A stretch of DNA of 64,000 bases, taken from the NCBI RefSeq assembly GCF_036013955.1, contig NZ_CP107903.1, positions 4,092,001 through 4,156,000 on the forward strand, in the 5' to 3' direction. The stretch comes from Streptomyces sp. NBC_00459. GTDB taxonomy: Bacteria > Actinomycetota > Actinomycetes > Streptomycetales > Streptomycetaceae. The notes below the pieces were generated by a model. It searched no databases and had not been told where the DNA came from. It worked only from the letters and a program-made list of their open reading frames with translations. Shown here one piece after another: positions 52,414-62,061 of the stretch; the first letter of the stretch is position 1; every line of letters starts with the position of its first letter. Both the position numbers and the translations under genes were made by a program.

Positions 52414-52453
52414 ATGCCGCGCCCCCCAGGCTAGGTCCTGGGGGGCGCGGCAT
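52414..52453 (-). terminator. Terminator between ftsH and folE
   Basis: A perfect 17-bp stem (52414-52430 with 52437-52453) and a 6-nt loop, 44 bp past the ftsH stop. It separates ftsH transcription from folE. Confidence 0.9.
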
Positions 52454-52496
52454 CCATTCCGGGCCCACTGAGCGGAAGGGGGCAGGAGAGCCGGGA

Positions 52497-54569
52497 TCAG
52501 CTCTCGGTGCGTTCCTCCGGCACCGGCTCCGTCGCGGGGACGGACTCGGTGGCTCCGGCCTTGGCGGTGATCGCCGGCGCCGAGCCGTTGGTCCCGTTCG
52601 TCAGCGACAGCTCCTTGGGGGAGAGCACCGGCGGGCGGGTGGACGGCGTACGGCGGGAGGAGCCGGTCCACGCGGGGCGGGCCGGGCGCTTGATGATCGG
52701 AGTGAAGATCTCGGCGATCTGCTCCTTGCTCAGCGTCTCCTTCTCCAGCAGCTGGAGCACCAGCGCGTCGAGGACATCGCGGTTCTCGACCAGGATCTCC
52801 CAGGCCTCGTTGTGCGCGTTCTCGATGAGCTTCTTGACCTCTTCGTCGACGAGCGCGGCGACCTCTTCCGAGTAGTCGCGCGGGTGCGACATCTCCCGGC
52901 CCAGGAAGGGCTCGGTGTTGTCGCCGCCGAACTTGATCGCGCCGAGGCGCTCGGTCATGCCGTACTGCGTGACCATCGCGCGGGCCGTTGCCGTGGCCTT
53001 CTCGATGTCGTTCGCGGCACCCGTCGTCGGGTCGTGGAAGACCAGCTCCTCCGCCGCCCGGCCGCCCAGCATGTAGGCCAGCTGGTCGAGCATCTCGTTG
53101 CGGGTGGTGGAGTACTTGTCCTCGTCCGGGAGCACCATCGTGTAACCGAGGGCCCGGCCGCGGGACAGGATCGTGATCTTGTGGACCGGGTCGGAGTTCG
53201 GGGAGGCCGCCGCGACCAGGGCGTGGCCGCCCTCGTGGTACGCGGTGATCTTCTTTTCCTTCTCCGACATGATCCGGGTCCGCTTCTGCGGGCCCGCCAC
53301 GACGCGGTCGATGGCCTCGTCGAGCGACGCGTTGTCGACCAGCTTCTTGTCGCTGCGGGCGGTGAGCAGCGCGGCCTCGTTGAGGACGTTGCTCAGGTCC
53401 GCGCCGGTGAAGCCCGGCGTGCGACGGGCGACCGCCGACAGATCGACGTCCGGAGCGACCGGCTTGCCCTTCTGGTGAACCTTGAGGATCTCCAGACGGC
53501 CGAGCATGTCCGGGCGGTCGACCGCGATCTGGCGGTCGAATCGGCCGGGACGCAGCAGCGCCGGGTCGAGGATGTCGGGCCGGTTGGTGGCGGCGATGAG
53601 AATCACACCGCCCTTGACGTCGAATCCGTCCATCTCGACGAGCAGCTGGTTGAGCGTCTGCTCGCGCTCGTCGTGACCGCCGCCGAGGCCGGCGCCGCGA
53701 TGGCGGCCGACCGCGTCGATCTCGTCGACGAAGACGATCGCCGGGGCGTTCGCCTTGGCCTGCTCGAAGAGGTCACGGACCCGGGAGGCACCGACACCGA
53801 CGAACATCTCGACGAAGTCGGAACCCGAGATCGAGTAGAACGGAACGCCCGCCTCGCCCGCGACAGCACGTGCGAGCAGCGTCTTGCCCGTACCGGGAGG
53901 CCCGTAGAGGAGCACGCCCTTCGGGATCTTGGCGCCGACGGCCTGGAACTTGGCCGGCTCCTGCAGGAACTCCTTGATCTCGTGGAGTTCCTCGACCGCC
54001 TCGTCCGCGCCCGCCACGTCGGCGAACGTCGTCTTCGGGGTGTCCTTGGTGATGAGCTTGGCCTTGGACTTCCCGAACTGCATGACCCGGGAGCCGCCGC
54101 CCTGCATCTGGTTCATCAGGAACAGGAACACGACGACGATGAGGACGAAGGGGAGCAGCGACAGCAGGATGCCGACGAAAGCGTTCTGCTTGGTCGGAGA
54201 GACCGTGTAGCCGTCCGGAATCTGCTTGTTCTGGAATTTGTCCTGGAGAGTGTTCGCCAGGTTGACGCCCTGATCGCCGATGTAGCTCGCCTGGATCTTC
54301 GAGCTGCCCTCGACCTTCTGGCCGTCCTTGAGCTGGACCTTGATGACCTGTTCGTCACCGGTGGTGATCTTGGCCTGCTCGACCTTGTTGTCGTTGATCG
54401 CCTGGACGACCTGGCCTGTGTCCACCGTCTTGTAGCCGCCGGACGAGCCGACGACCTGCATCAACACGACCACGGCAAGGACGGCCAGCACGATCCACAT
54501 GACCGGCCCACGGAAGTATCGCTTCACGTCCATCCATACGGAGCGGTGCCGCCCCGTCCCTCCTGCCAT
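52497..54569 (-). CDS. ftsH: ATP-dependent zinc metalloprotease FtsH
   Basis: 690 residues if started at 54569; ATG 54533 (MDVKRYFRG) gives 678 and is equally plausible. Two membrane helices (about 23-42 and 133-153) flank the periplasmic FtsH-extracellular domain. The AAA+ module has Walker A GPPGTGKT (223-230) and an SRH arginine pair (LLRPGRFDRQI). The zinc protease motif is AYHEGGHALV. A Pro/Thr-rich tail replaces the usual short C-terminus. It degrades misassembled membrane proteins. Confidence 0.97.
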   Translation of the reverse strand: MAGGTGRHRSVWMDVKRYFRGPVMWIVLAVLAVVVLMQVVGSSGGYKTVDTGQVVQAINDNKVEQAKITTGDEQVIKVQLKDGQKVEGSSKIQASYIGDQGVNLANTLQDKFQNKQIPDGYTVSPTKQNAFVGILLSLLPFVLIVVVFLFLMNQMQGGGSRVMQFGKSKAKLITKDTPKTTFADVAGADEAVEELHEIKEFLQEPAKFQAVGAKIPKGVLLYGPPGTGKTLLARAVAGEAGVPFYSISGSDFVEMFVGVGASRVRDLFEQAKANAPAIVFVDEIDAVGRHRGAGLGGGHDEREQTLNQLLVEMDGFDVKGGVILIAATNRPDILDPALLRPGRFDRQIAVDRPDMLGRLEILKVHQKGKPVAPDVDLSAVARRTPGFTGADLSNVLNEAALLTARSDKKLVDNASLDEAIDRVVAGPQKRTRIMSEKEKKITAYHEGGHALVAAASPNSDPVHKITILSRGRALGYTMVLPDEDKYSTTRNEMLDQLAYMLGGRAAEELVFHDPTTGAANDIEKATATARAMVTQYGMTERLGAIKFGGDNTEPFLGREMSHPRDYSEEVAALVDEEVKKLIENAHNEAWEILVENRDVLDALVLQLLEKETLSKEQIAEIFTPIIKRPARPAWTGSSRRTPSTRPPVLSPKELSLTNGTNGSAPAITAKAGATESVPATEPVPEERTES

Positions 54570-54746
54570 AGTGAGTTTGACAAAGACTGTTCTAAGAACT
54601 GCTCTTCGGACGGTACCCCAGCATTGTCACCCGAAAGCGCACGGGCTGGCTGTCAATACCGTCCACGCCTGCTCCAACGGCGGGAAGGCCGCCGGGGTTC
54701 CCGGACGTCCCACAGGACTCGCCCTTTGGCTCAGCGGCCTCGGGAC

Positions 54747-55310
54747 TCAGCCGCCGTAGACGTGGGGCGCGAGCGTACCGACGAACGGAAGGTTCCGGTA
54801 CTTCTCCGCGTAGTCGAGGCCGTAGCCGATCACGAACTCGTTCGGGATGTCGAAGCCGACCCACTCCACGTCGATGGCGACCTTCGCGGCCTCCGGCTTG
54901 CGCAGCAGGGTGCAGATCTTCAGCGACTCGGGCTCGCGCGAGCCGAGGTTGGAGATCAGCCAGGACAGGGTCAGCCCGGAGTCGATGATGTCCTCGACGA
55001 TGAGGACGTGCTTGCCCTTGATGTCGGTGTCGAGGTCCTTGAGGATCCGCACCACACCGGAGGACTGGGTGCCCGCGCCGTACGACGACACGGCCATCCA
55101 GTCCATGGTGAGGGGGGTGGACAGCGCCCGGGCCAGGTCGGCCATGACCATCACCGCGCCCTTGAGGACACCGACGATCAGCAGGTCCTTGCCCGCGTAC
55201 TCCGCGTCGATCTTCGCGGCCAGTTCGACCAGCTTCGCGTCGATCTCTTCCTTGGTGATGAGTACCGACTTGAGGTCGGCACCCATGTCTTTCGCGTCCA
55301 CCCGCATCAC
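54747..55310 (-). CDS. hpt: Hypoxanthine phosphoribosyltransferase
   Basis: 187 residues. PRPP-binding VLIVEDIIDSGLTL (about 101-114), LIVGVLKGAVMVMADLA, MAVSSYGAGTQSSG and WVGFDIPNEFVIGYGLD match HPRT. It salvages hypoxanthine and guanine. GTG 55310 is followed directly by ATG 55307. The tilS-hpt-ftsH order is widely conserved in Gram-positive bacteria. Confidence 0.96.
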   Translation of the reverse strand: MMRVDAKDMGADLKSVLITKEEIDAKLVELAAKIDAEYAGKDLLIVGVLKGAVMVMADLARALSTPLTMDWMAVSSYGAGTQSSGVVRILKDLDTDIKGKHVLIVEDIIDSGLTLSWLISNLGSREPESLKICTLLRKPEAAKVAIDVEWVGFDIPNEFVIGYGLDYAEKYRNLPFVGTLAPHVYGG

Positions 55311-55376
55311 TTTCGGTCGCCCGTCGCCATTCGCACGGCTCGCCGACCCCTGCCCCGCCCCGAAGGGGGGTGAGAT

Positions 55377-56420
55377 TCAGCCTTGCCGAATCACCAGTCT
55401 GCCACCCTGCCGCTGGGCGACGACCCGGCCGGGGAGATTGATGGCTCCCTGACCTCGCCAGCCGGTGATCAACCGGTCGACTTCCTCGATGTGGCGGGCG
55501 AACAGCGAACCGGCCGGAGCGCCCGCCTCGATGGCGGCGCTGCGCAGGATGCGGCGGCGTACGGCGGGCGGCAGCGCGTACAGCTTGGCGCACTCCAGGA
55601 GGCCCGCCGTGTCCCGTACCGAGGCCTCGGCCTGGCGGGCCCAGGTGTCGAGGGCGTCGGCGTCGTCGCGGGAGAGCTGGGCCGTGCGGGCGAGGGCCTC
55701 GACGACACCCTTGCCGAGGGCTTTCTCCAGGGCGGGCAGTCCCTCGTGGCGCAGCCGGGACCGGGTGTAGGCCGGGTCGGCGTTGTGCGGGTCGTCCCAC
55801 ACCGGGAGGGACTGGACCATGCACGCCTTGCGGGCGGTCTGCCGGTCGAGCTGGAGGAAGGGCCGGCGGTAGCGGTCGGGAGCGCCCGGCCGCCCGGAGA
55901 CGGCCGCCATCCCGGACAGTGAGCGGATGCCGGAACCACGGGCGAGGCCCAGCAGTACGGTCTCGGCCTGGTCGTCGCGGGTGTGGCCGAGGAGGACCGC
56001 GGTGGCGCCATGACGTTCGGCCGCGGCGTCGAGGGCGCTGTAGCGGGCGTCGCGGGCGGCGGCCTCGGGGCCGCCCTCACGGCCGACGGCGACGGCGATC
56101 GACTCGACCGGGGCGAGGCCGAGTTCGGTCAGGCGCAGGACGACCTCGTCGGCGCGTAGGTCGGAGCCGGGCTGCAGACCGTGGTCGACGGTGACGCCGC
56201 CGGCGCGCAGACCGAGTTTGGGCGCTTCGAACGCGAGAGCGGAGGCGAGCGCCATGGAGTCGGCGCCGCCGGAGCACGCCACGAGGACGAGCGGGGCGGA
56301 CTCGCCGGGGGTGGTGGGGGCGGGGAGGAGACTGTCGGGCGAGGTGTGCGCGGTCAGGATGTCGTGGAGAGCGCGGCGAACCGCCAGGCGTATCGCCGCG
56401 ACCGCAGGATGGGGACCCAT
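55377..56420 (-). CDS. tilS: tRNA(Ile)-lysidine synthetase
   Basis: 347 residues. The PP-loop SGGADSM (50-56) and GHTRDDQAETVLLGLARG identify TilS. It makes lysidine at the wobble base of the CAU tRNA(Ile), changing its codon and amino-acid identity. The C-terminal substrate-binding domain is short, as in actinobacteria. AAGGGAA lies upstream of ATG 56420. Confidence 0.95.
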   Translation of the reverse strand: MGPHPAVAAIRLAVRRALHDILTAHTSPDSLLPAPTTPGESAPLVLVACSGGADSMALASALAFEAPKLGLRAGGVTVDHGLQPGSDLRADEVVLRLTELGLAPVESIAVAVGREGGPEAAARDARYSALDAAAERHGATAVLLGHTRDDQAETVLLGLARGSGIRSLSGMAAVSGRPGAPDRYRRPFLQLDRQTARKACMVQSLPVWDDPHNADPAYTRSRLRHEGLPALEKALGKGVVEALARTAQLSRDDADALDTWARQAEASVRDTAGLLECAKLYALPPAVRRRILRSAAIEAGAPAGSLFARHIEEVDRLITGWRGQGAINLPGRVVAQRQGGRLVIRQG

Positions 56421-56610
56421 GTCCGGTTCCCTTCATGAAGTTTTCGGGGGGTGAGCCGACTTCGGTCACTCAGAGTGTGTAGATGGTGACAGAAACGGGG
56501 CGTTCCCCGAGCATTGCACGCCTACTCATGCTCCACGGTCCCTCGGACGGGTGATTGAAGGGGCGTTCACCTGCCGTCGGCCGGATTCATTCACCACGTA
56601 TTCCAAGGGC

Positions 56611-57744
56611 TCACTGGTCCGCCTTGCGGTGCACCCGCGCGACCCAGTCCGCCGGTTTGGCGATCTCCGCCTTCGTAGGAAGCGTGTTCGGGGAGGTCCA
56701 CACGCGGTTGAAGCCGTCCATGCCGACCTGGCCGACAACGGCACTGACGAACCGTTCGCCGTCCCGGTACTGCCTGAGTTTGGCGTCCAGACCCAGCAGC
56801 TTGCGCAGCGCGAGATCCAGCCGTGAGGCACCCTTGGCCCGCCGTTGCTGGAACTTCTCCCGGATCTCCGCCACGGACGGCACCACCGCGGGGCCCACAC
56901 CGTCCATCACGAAGTCGGCGTGCCCCTCCAGGAGGGACATGACGGCGGTCAGCCGGCCGAGGATCTCCCGCTGGGCCGGTGTCTGCACCAACTCCACCAG
57001 GGAGCGCCCGCCGTCGTCCTCCTCGCCCTCGGGCCTGCCGCCCGCGAGGGACTGAGCGGCCTCCCTGATGCGCTCCAGGAACGTCATGGGGTCGACGTCC
57101 GTCTCCCCCAAGAACGACTGGATTTCGCCCTCAAGATGGTCGCGCAGCCAGGGCACGCCCGTGAACTGGGTGCGGTGCGTCTCCTCGTGCAGACACACCC
57201 AGAGCCTGAAGTCGTGGGGCTGTACGTCGAGTTCGCGCTCCACATGGACGATGTTCGGCGCGACGAGGAGCAGCCGGCCGCCGCCGTTCGCGCCCGCCGG
57301 GAGTTCGCGGGTGGCCGGGGCGAAGGTCTCGTACTGGCCGAGCACGCGGGACGACAGGAACGACAGGAGCATCCCCAGTTCGACGCCGGTGACCTTGCCG
57401 CCGACCGCGCCGAGGACGGCTCCGCCCGGTGAACTCCCGCGCCGGTCCTGCATCTTGTCCAGCAGGGGCTTGAGCACCTCGCGGAACCCGGCGACGTTCG
57501 CCCGTACCCAGCCTGGACGGTCGACGACGAGTACGGGGGTGTCGTGGGCGGCGTCGCCTCCCATCCGGGTGAAGCCCCGGACGTGTTCCTCCGAGGCCTT
57601 CGCGTGCCGGCGCAGCTCCGCGACGATGGCCCGGGCCTCGTCACGGCTCACCTCTGGTCCCGGCCGTACCAGCCGGGTCGCGGTCGCCACCGCGAGATTC
57701 CAGTCGACCATCCCAGCAGATGCAGCACCACCGATGCTCGTCAT
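56611..57744 (-). CDS. DUF2342 zincin-type metalloprotease (F420-biosynthesis-associated family)
   Basis: 377 residues. The zinc motif HEETH (186-190, in WVCLHEETHRTQF) lies within a mostly helical domain. The glutamates ELVQTPAQREILGRLTAVMSLLEGHADFVMD provide a likely third ligand (EGHAD). Members are often annotated as coenzyme F420-biosynthesis-associated, but no F420 genes are near. A cytosolic metalloprotease or peptidase is the safer call. ATG 57744 follows TACGGT by 6 nt. Confidence 0.88.
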   Translation of the reverse strand: MTSIGGAASAGMVDWNLAVATATRLVRPGPEVSRDEARAIVAELRRHAKASEEHVRGFTRMGGDAAHDTPVLVVDRPGWVRANVAGFREVLKPLLDKMQDRRGSSPGGAVLGAVGGKVTGVELGMLLSFLSSRVLGQYETFAPATRELPAGANGGGRLLLVAPNIVHVERELDVQPHDFRLWVCLHEETHRTQFTGVPWLRDHLEGEIQSFLGETDVDPMTFLERIREAAQSLAGGRPEGEEDDGGRSLVELVQTPAQREILGRLTAVMSLLEGHADFVMDGVGPAVVPSVAEIREKFQQRRAKGASRLDLALRKLLGLDAKLRQYRDGERFVSAVVGQVGMDGFNRVWTSPNTLPTKAEIAKPADWVARVHRKADQ

Positions 57745-57756
57745 GCGTCAACCGTA
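57745..57756 (-). promoter_or_regulatory. -10 hexamer TACGGT, leaderless promoter of the DUF2342 gene
   Basis: TACGGT (57751-57756, minus strand) with spacer TGACGC to ATG 57744. Confidence 0.6.
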
Positions 57757-57842
57757 CGTGAGGGGTCCCTCCGGGGGCAGGGCAGTGAGGTCGGCAGGGC
57801 CCGGGCCGATGGTTCGGCACCCGGCCCTGTCGGCACAGCCGG

Positions 57843-59606
57843 TCAGCCGCAGCCGCAGGACGCCAATGCCGTCGCCGTGCGGTCCAGGGCCGCCTGGGCC
57901 TCCGTCTTGCTGGTGGTGTCGGCAGCCAGGAAAGCGAAGGCCAGGAGGCGGCCGTCCCGGTCGACGACCGTGCCCGCCAGGGCGTTCACGCCGGTCAGGG
58001 TGCCTGTCTTGGCCCGTACGACACCTGCCGCGCCGTCCGTGTAGCGGGCGCTCAGGGTGCCCGTGAAGCCTGCCACCGGGAGGCCCGTGAGGGCCGCGCG
58101 GAGTTCGGGGTGGGACGGGTCGCCGGCCTTGGCCAGGAGGGCCGTGAGGAGGTTCGGGGTGAGCAGGTCGGCGCGGTTCAGACCGCTGCCGTCCGCGAAA
58201 CGGGTGCCGGACATGGGCAGTCCGAGCTTCGCCAGCTGGGTACGGATGGCCCGGGCGCCGCCCGCGAAGTCGGGCCGGACGCCCGTGGCGAGCGCGGTCT
58301 GGCGGGCGAGGGCCTCCGCGAGGTCGTTGTCGCTGTTGGTCAGCATGCGCTCGACGAGGGCGGAGAGCGGCGGCGAGGAGACCTTCGCGAGGGTGGTCGC
58401 GCGGCCCGTGGCCTTGGAGGGGCCGGGGGAGGTCGTCCTGATGCCGTGCTTCGCCAGCAGGGTCGCGAAGGTGCGGGCCGCGTCCACCGCCGGCTCGGTG
58501 CTGCGGTCGGCCGTTCCACTGGTCGAGTCGTTCAGGCGGGCCTCGTCGGCCATCAGCGCGCTGACCAGGGCGATGTTGCCGCCGTTGTCGGCCCCGATCG
58601 GGTGGAGTTCCGGGCCCGCGTAGAGCGTGGTGTCGTACGACAGCGTCACCTGGCGTACGCCGCGCTTCTTCAGGGCGGCGGCCGTCGAGTCGGCCAGGGT
58701 GCGCAGGCTCGCCCAGCCCTCCGGGTCCGTACGGGCCGTCAGGGTGGGGTCACCGCCGCCGACCAGGACCAGTTCGTTGGTGTCGGGCTCCAGGGCGGCC
58801 CGGGTGGTGAGCCGGTGGTCGGCGCCCATGGCGGAGAGCGCGGCGACGGCCGTGGCGATCTTCGTGGTCGAGGCCGGGACGAGCGCCTCGTCGGCCCCCA
58901 GGCCGTACAGGCGCTTCCCGGTGGCTACGTCGACGACGGCGGCCGTCCGGCGGGTGCCGAGCGCGGGGTTCTTCAGGAGCGGGTCCAGGACGGTCGCGAG
59001 GGCCCTTCCGCCGGGTGCCGCCCGCAGGGTTCCGGTGGCGCTGCCGAGGCCGGTCAGCACGGAGGGGGCGCTCGGCGCGGGTGCGGGCGCTCCGGCCGAC
59101 GTACCCGAGGTGGCGGAGGTGTCGGACGTACCGGAATTACGACCGTGATCTGTCCCACCGGATCGCTCCTGGACGGCCGCCCAGTCCCGCTCGGCCGTAC
59201 GCTGGCCGGAGGAGTCCCAGGGGCCGGCCGCGGTCACCACGCCGGCGGTCAACGCCAGTCCGGCGGTGGCGGCGCCTGCGGTGTACTGCCAGGTCCGGAC
59301 CGTGTTCGGCATCGACAACGGCAGTATCTTCAGGTTGCCCGGCTTCGGCAGACCGGCGAGCTTCGGGGCCACCGCCCGTGTGATCCGCGCGACCCGCGGT
59401 TTCACGGCGGCTGTGGCTCGTCCGGCTCGTTCGAGTTGCGGTCTCACCGTCGCCGTCGCTCGTCCGAGTCGCGGTTTCACAGCCGCGCCGACCCGTCCGA
59501 GCTGGGGTTTCACCGTTGCCGCGGCTCGGGTGAGACGGGGTCCCACGGTTCGCGCGAGCCGCGCCATCCGTGGCCTCGCGGCCCGCCAAGGCCTCAGCTC
59601 TGGCAC
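57843..59606 (-). CDS. dacB: D-alanyl-D-alanine carboxypeptidase/endopeptidase, DacB (PBP4) type
   Basis: 587 residues from GTG 59606, supported by AAAGGGG 9 nt upstream. Residues about 20-88 form six basic 11-residue repeats (V-x-P-x-L-x-R-A pattern) ahead of a membrane helix (WQYTAGAATAGLALTAGVV) and a Ser/Thr linker. The class C PBP domain has SxxK at Ser246 (PASTTK), the SDN motif in TNSDNDLAE and KTG in RAKTGTLTG. It trims peptidoglycan stem peptides outside the membrane. The cytoplasmic repeat segment is not part of the standard family architecture. Confidence 0.93.
   Translation of the reverse strand: MPELRPWRAARPRMARLARTVGPRLTRAAATVKPQLGRVGAAVKPRLGRATATVRPQLERAGRATAAVKPRVARITRAVAPKLAGLPKPGNLKILPLSMPNTVRTWQYTAGAATAGLALTAGVVTAAGPWDSSGQRTAERDWAAVQERSGGTDHGRNSGTSDTSATSGTSAGAPAPAPSAPSVLTGLGSATGTLRAAPGGRALATVLDPLLKNPALGTRRTAAVVDVATGKRLYGLGADEALVPASTTKIATAVAALSAMGADHRLTTRAALEPDTNELVLVGGGDPTLTARTDPEGWASLRTLADSTAAALKKRGVRQVTLSYDTTLYAGPELHPIGADNGGNIALVSALMADEARLNDSTSGTADRSTEPAVDAARTFATLLAKHGIRTTSPGPSKATGRATTLAKVSSPPLSALVERMLTNSDNDLAEALARQTALATGVRPDFAGGARAIRTQLAKLGLPMSGTRFADGSGLNRADLLTPNLLTALLAKAGDPSHPELRAALTGLPVAGFTGTLSARYTDGAAGVVRAKTGTLTGVNALAGTVVDRDGRLLAFAFLAADTTSKTEAQAALDRTATALASCGCG
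59343..59546 (-). repeat. Six degenerate 33-nt repeats in the 5' part of dacB
   Basis: Units encode VGPRLTRAAAT, VKPQLGRVGAA, VKPRLGRATAT, VRPQLERAGRATAA, VKPRVARITRA and VAPKLAGL. All are 11 residues except one 14-residue unit and a short last one. Confidence 0.85.
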
Positions 59607-59691
59607 GACCACCAGCCCCTTTCGCGATCACACACCTGCGTGAGGGACACTTAACCACCAGAACTATGTGCTGATCATGGAGGAGCCACCG

Positions 59692-60183
59692 GTGGAGTTC
59701 GACGTCACGATCGAGATTCCGAAGGGTTCACGGAACAAGTACGAGGTGGACCACGAGACCGGTCGGATCCGTCTGGACCGTCGCCTCTTCACCTCGACGA
59801 GTTACCCGGCCGACTACGGCTTCGTCGAGAACACCCTCGGCGAGGACGGCGACCCGCTGGACGCGCTGGTCATCCTGGACGAGCCGACGTTCCCGGGCTG
59901 TCTCATCCAGTGCCGCGCGATCGGCATGTTCCGGATGACGGACGAGGCCGGCGGCGACGACAAGCTGCTGTGCGTGCCCGCGCACGACCCGCGCGTGGAG
60001 CACCTGCGGGACATCCACCACGTGTCGGAGTTCGACCGTCTGGAGATCCAGCACTTCTTCGAGGTCTACAAGGACCTTGAGCCCGGCAAGTCCGTCGAGG
60101 GCGCCAACTGGGTGGGCCGCGCCGACGCCGAGGCCGAGATCGAGCGGTCGTACAAGCGACTCAAGGAGCAGGGCGGCCACTGA
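59692..60183 (+). CDS. ppa: Inorganic pyrophosphatase
   Basis: 163 residues from GTG 59692, with GGAGGAG 6 nt upstream. Family I motifs: IPKGSRNKYEVDHETG, SYPADYGFVENTLGEDGDPLDALV (metal-binding Asp cluster), HDPRVEH and HFFEVYKDLEPGK. It hydrolyses PPi to pull biosynthetic reactions forward. Length is typical. It is divergent from dacB and followed by a palindromic terminator. Confidence 0.97.
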   Translation: MEFDVTIEIPKGSRNKYEVDHETGRIRLDRRLFTSTSYPADYGFVENTLGEDGDPLDALVILDEPTFPGCLIQCRAIGMFRMTDEAGGDDKLLCVPAHDPRVEHLRDIHHVSEFDRLEIQHFFEVYKDLEPGKSVEGANWVGRADAEAEIERSYKRLKEQGGH

Positions 60184-60215
60184 GGTTCCCTGGCTCTGCG
60201 GACACCGTTGAGCCC

Positions 60216-60247
60216 AACGGGCCGCACGCGTACGCGTGCGGCCCGTT
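60216..60247 (+). terminator. Palindromic terminator after ppa
   Basis: A perfect 32-bp palindrome (arms 60216-60231 and 60232-60247) centred on CGTACG, which would form the loop. It starts 32 bp after the ppa stop. Confidence 0.85.
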
Positions 60248-60308
60248 CGTGTGTCTGTGCGCATACTGAAAGGCGTACCGGAGGGGCACGCGCAGGGAGC
60301 GATACGGA

Positions 60309-62015
60309 GTGACGGACGAGGACCGCAAGCCGGCGTCGGACGAGGCCAGGGGCGTCTACGCGATTCCCCGTGGCGGTGCGGCCTCGGCGGGCGGTGACGG
60401 GGAGTCGTCCACCACCTCCGAGTTCGCGCTCCCCGAGGGAATGGCCCCGCCCAGGTCCGTCGGCGGCGAGGCCGAGACGACCTCCGAGTTCGCGCTGCCG
60501 GACGGGCTCGACGTTCCGCAGCCGCCCGGCGGCGATTCCGGTGGACCGGCCTCGGCCTTCAGCACCCCGGCCACGTACCGGGCGCCCGCCTTCACGCCGC
60601 CCTCGGGCATCCCTGTGGTGAGTCTCACCAAGGACGTGCCCTGGCAGGACCGGATGCGCACGATGCTGCGGATGCCGGTGGCCGAGCGGCCCGCGCCGGA
60701 ACGGCTGCAGAAGGCGGCCGAGGACGACGGGCCGGCCGTCCCGCGCGTGCTCGACCTGACGCTGCGCATCGGCGAACTGCTGCTCGCGGGCGGCGAGGGT
60801 GCCGAGGACGTGGAGGCGGCCATGTTCGCCGTCTGCCGGTCCTACGGCCTCGACCGCTGCGAGCCGAACGTCACCTTCACCCTGCTGTCGATCTCGTACC
60901 AGCCCTCGCTCGTCGAGGATCCGGTGACGGCGTCACGGACGGTCCGGCGCCGGGGCACCGACTACACGCGCCTGGCGGCCGTCTACCGGCTTGTGGACGA
61001 CCTGAGCGACTCGGAGACCGCCGCGTCCCTGGAAGAGGCTTACAGGCGCCTTGCGGAGATCCGACGCAACCGGCACCCGTATCCCGGCTGGGGACTCACC
61101 GTGGCCGCCGGGCTGCTCGCGGGCGCCGCCTCCGTGCTCGTCGGCGGTGACGTGGTCGTGTTCGTGGCGGCGGCGCTCGGCGCGATGCTGGGCGACCGGC
61201 TGGCGTGGCTGTGCGCGGGGCGCGGGCTGCCGGAGTTCTACCAGTTCACGGTGGCCGCGATGCCGCCGGCCGCGATCGGGGTCGCGCTGACGGCCGCGCA
61301 CGTGGACGTGAAGGCGTCCGCCGTGGTCACCGGTGGGCTGTTCGCGCTGCTGCCCGGGCGGGCGCTGGTGGCCGGGGTGCAGGACGGGCTGACGGGGTTC
61401 TACATCACCGCGTCCGCGCGCCTGCTGGAGGTCATGTACTTCTTCGTGGGCATCGTCGTCGGGGTTCTGCTGATCCTGTACTTCGGCGTGAAGCTGGGTG
61501 CCGAGCTCAACCCCGACGCGGCGCTCGGGAGCGTGCAGCGGCCCCTGTGGCAGATCGGCGCGTCCATGCTGCTGTCGCTGACCTTCGCGATCATGCTTCA
61601 GCAGGAACGTTCCACTGTGCTGATCGTGACGCTCAACGGGGGTGTGGCGTGGAGCGTGTACGGCGCGATGCGCTACACCGGCGACTTCTCTCCGGTGGCC
61701 TCGACGGCCGTCGCGGCGGGGCTGGTCGGGCTGTTCGGGCAGTTGCTGTCGCGGTACCGGTACGCGTCCGCCCTGCCGTACACGACGGCGGCGATCGGGC
61801 CTCTGCTGCCGGGATCGCCGACCTATTTCGGGCTGTTGTCGATCGCGCAGAACGACATGGACGCGGGGTTGGTCTCGCTGTCCAAGGCCGCGGCACTGGC
61901 CATGGCCATCGCCATCGGGGTGAACCTGGGGTCGGAGATCTCGCGGTTGTTCCTGAGGGTGCCGAGCGGCTCCGCCGGGGGGCGGCGGGCCGCCAAGCGG
62001 ACGCGAGGGTTCTAG
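60309..62015 (+). CDS. ThrE-family threonine/serine exporter-like membrane protein
   Basis: 568 residues from GTG 60309. The cytosolic N-terminus holds two direct repeats of TTSEFALP. The ThrE N-domain follows (RVLDLTLRIGELLLAGGEGAEDVEAAM; NVTFTLLSISYQPSL), then about ten membrane helices. It matches fused ThrE proteins, such as the Corynebacterium exporter, that pump threonine and serine out with proton motive force. The substrate is inferred from family only. Confidence 0.9.
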   Translation: MTDEDRKPASDEARGVYAIPRGGAASAGGDGESSTTSEFALPEGMAPPRSVGGEAETTSEFALPDGLDVPQPPGGDSGGPASAFSTPATYRAPAFTPPSGIPVVSLTKDVPWQDRMRTMLRMPVAERPAPERLQKAAEDDGPAVPRVLDLTLRIGELLLAGGEGAEDVEAAMFAVCRSYGLDRCEPNVTFTLLSISYQPSLVEDPVTASRTVRRRGTDYTRLAAVYRLVDDLSDSETAASLEEAYRRLAEIRRNRHPYPGWGLTVAAGLLAGAASVLVGGDVVVFVAAALGAMLGDRLAWLCAGRGLPEFYQFTVAAMPPAAIGVALTAAHVDVKASAVVTGGLFALLPGRALVAGVQDGLTGFYITASARLLEVMYFFVGIVVGVLLILYFGVKLGAELNPDAALGSVQRPLWQIGASMLLSLTFAIMLQQERSTVLIVTLNGGVAWSVYGAMRYTGDFSPVASTAVAAGLVGLFGQLLSRYRYASALPYTTAAIGPLLPGSPTYFGLLSIAQNDMDAGLVSLSKAAALAMAIAIGVNLGSEISRLFLRVPSGSAGGRRAAKRTRGF

Positions 62016-62061
62016 TTCCGGGTGCGTTCGCTTGGCGTTGGGCGCCCAGGCGTTCGGGGGT

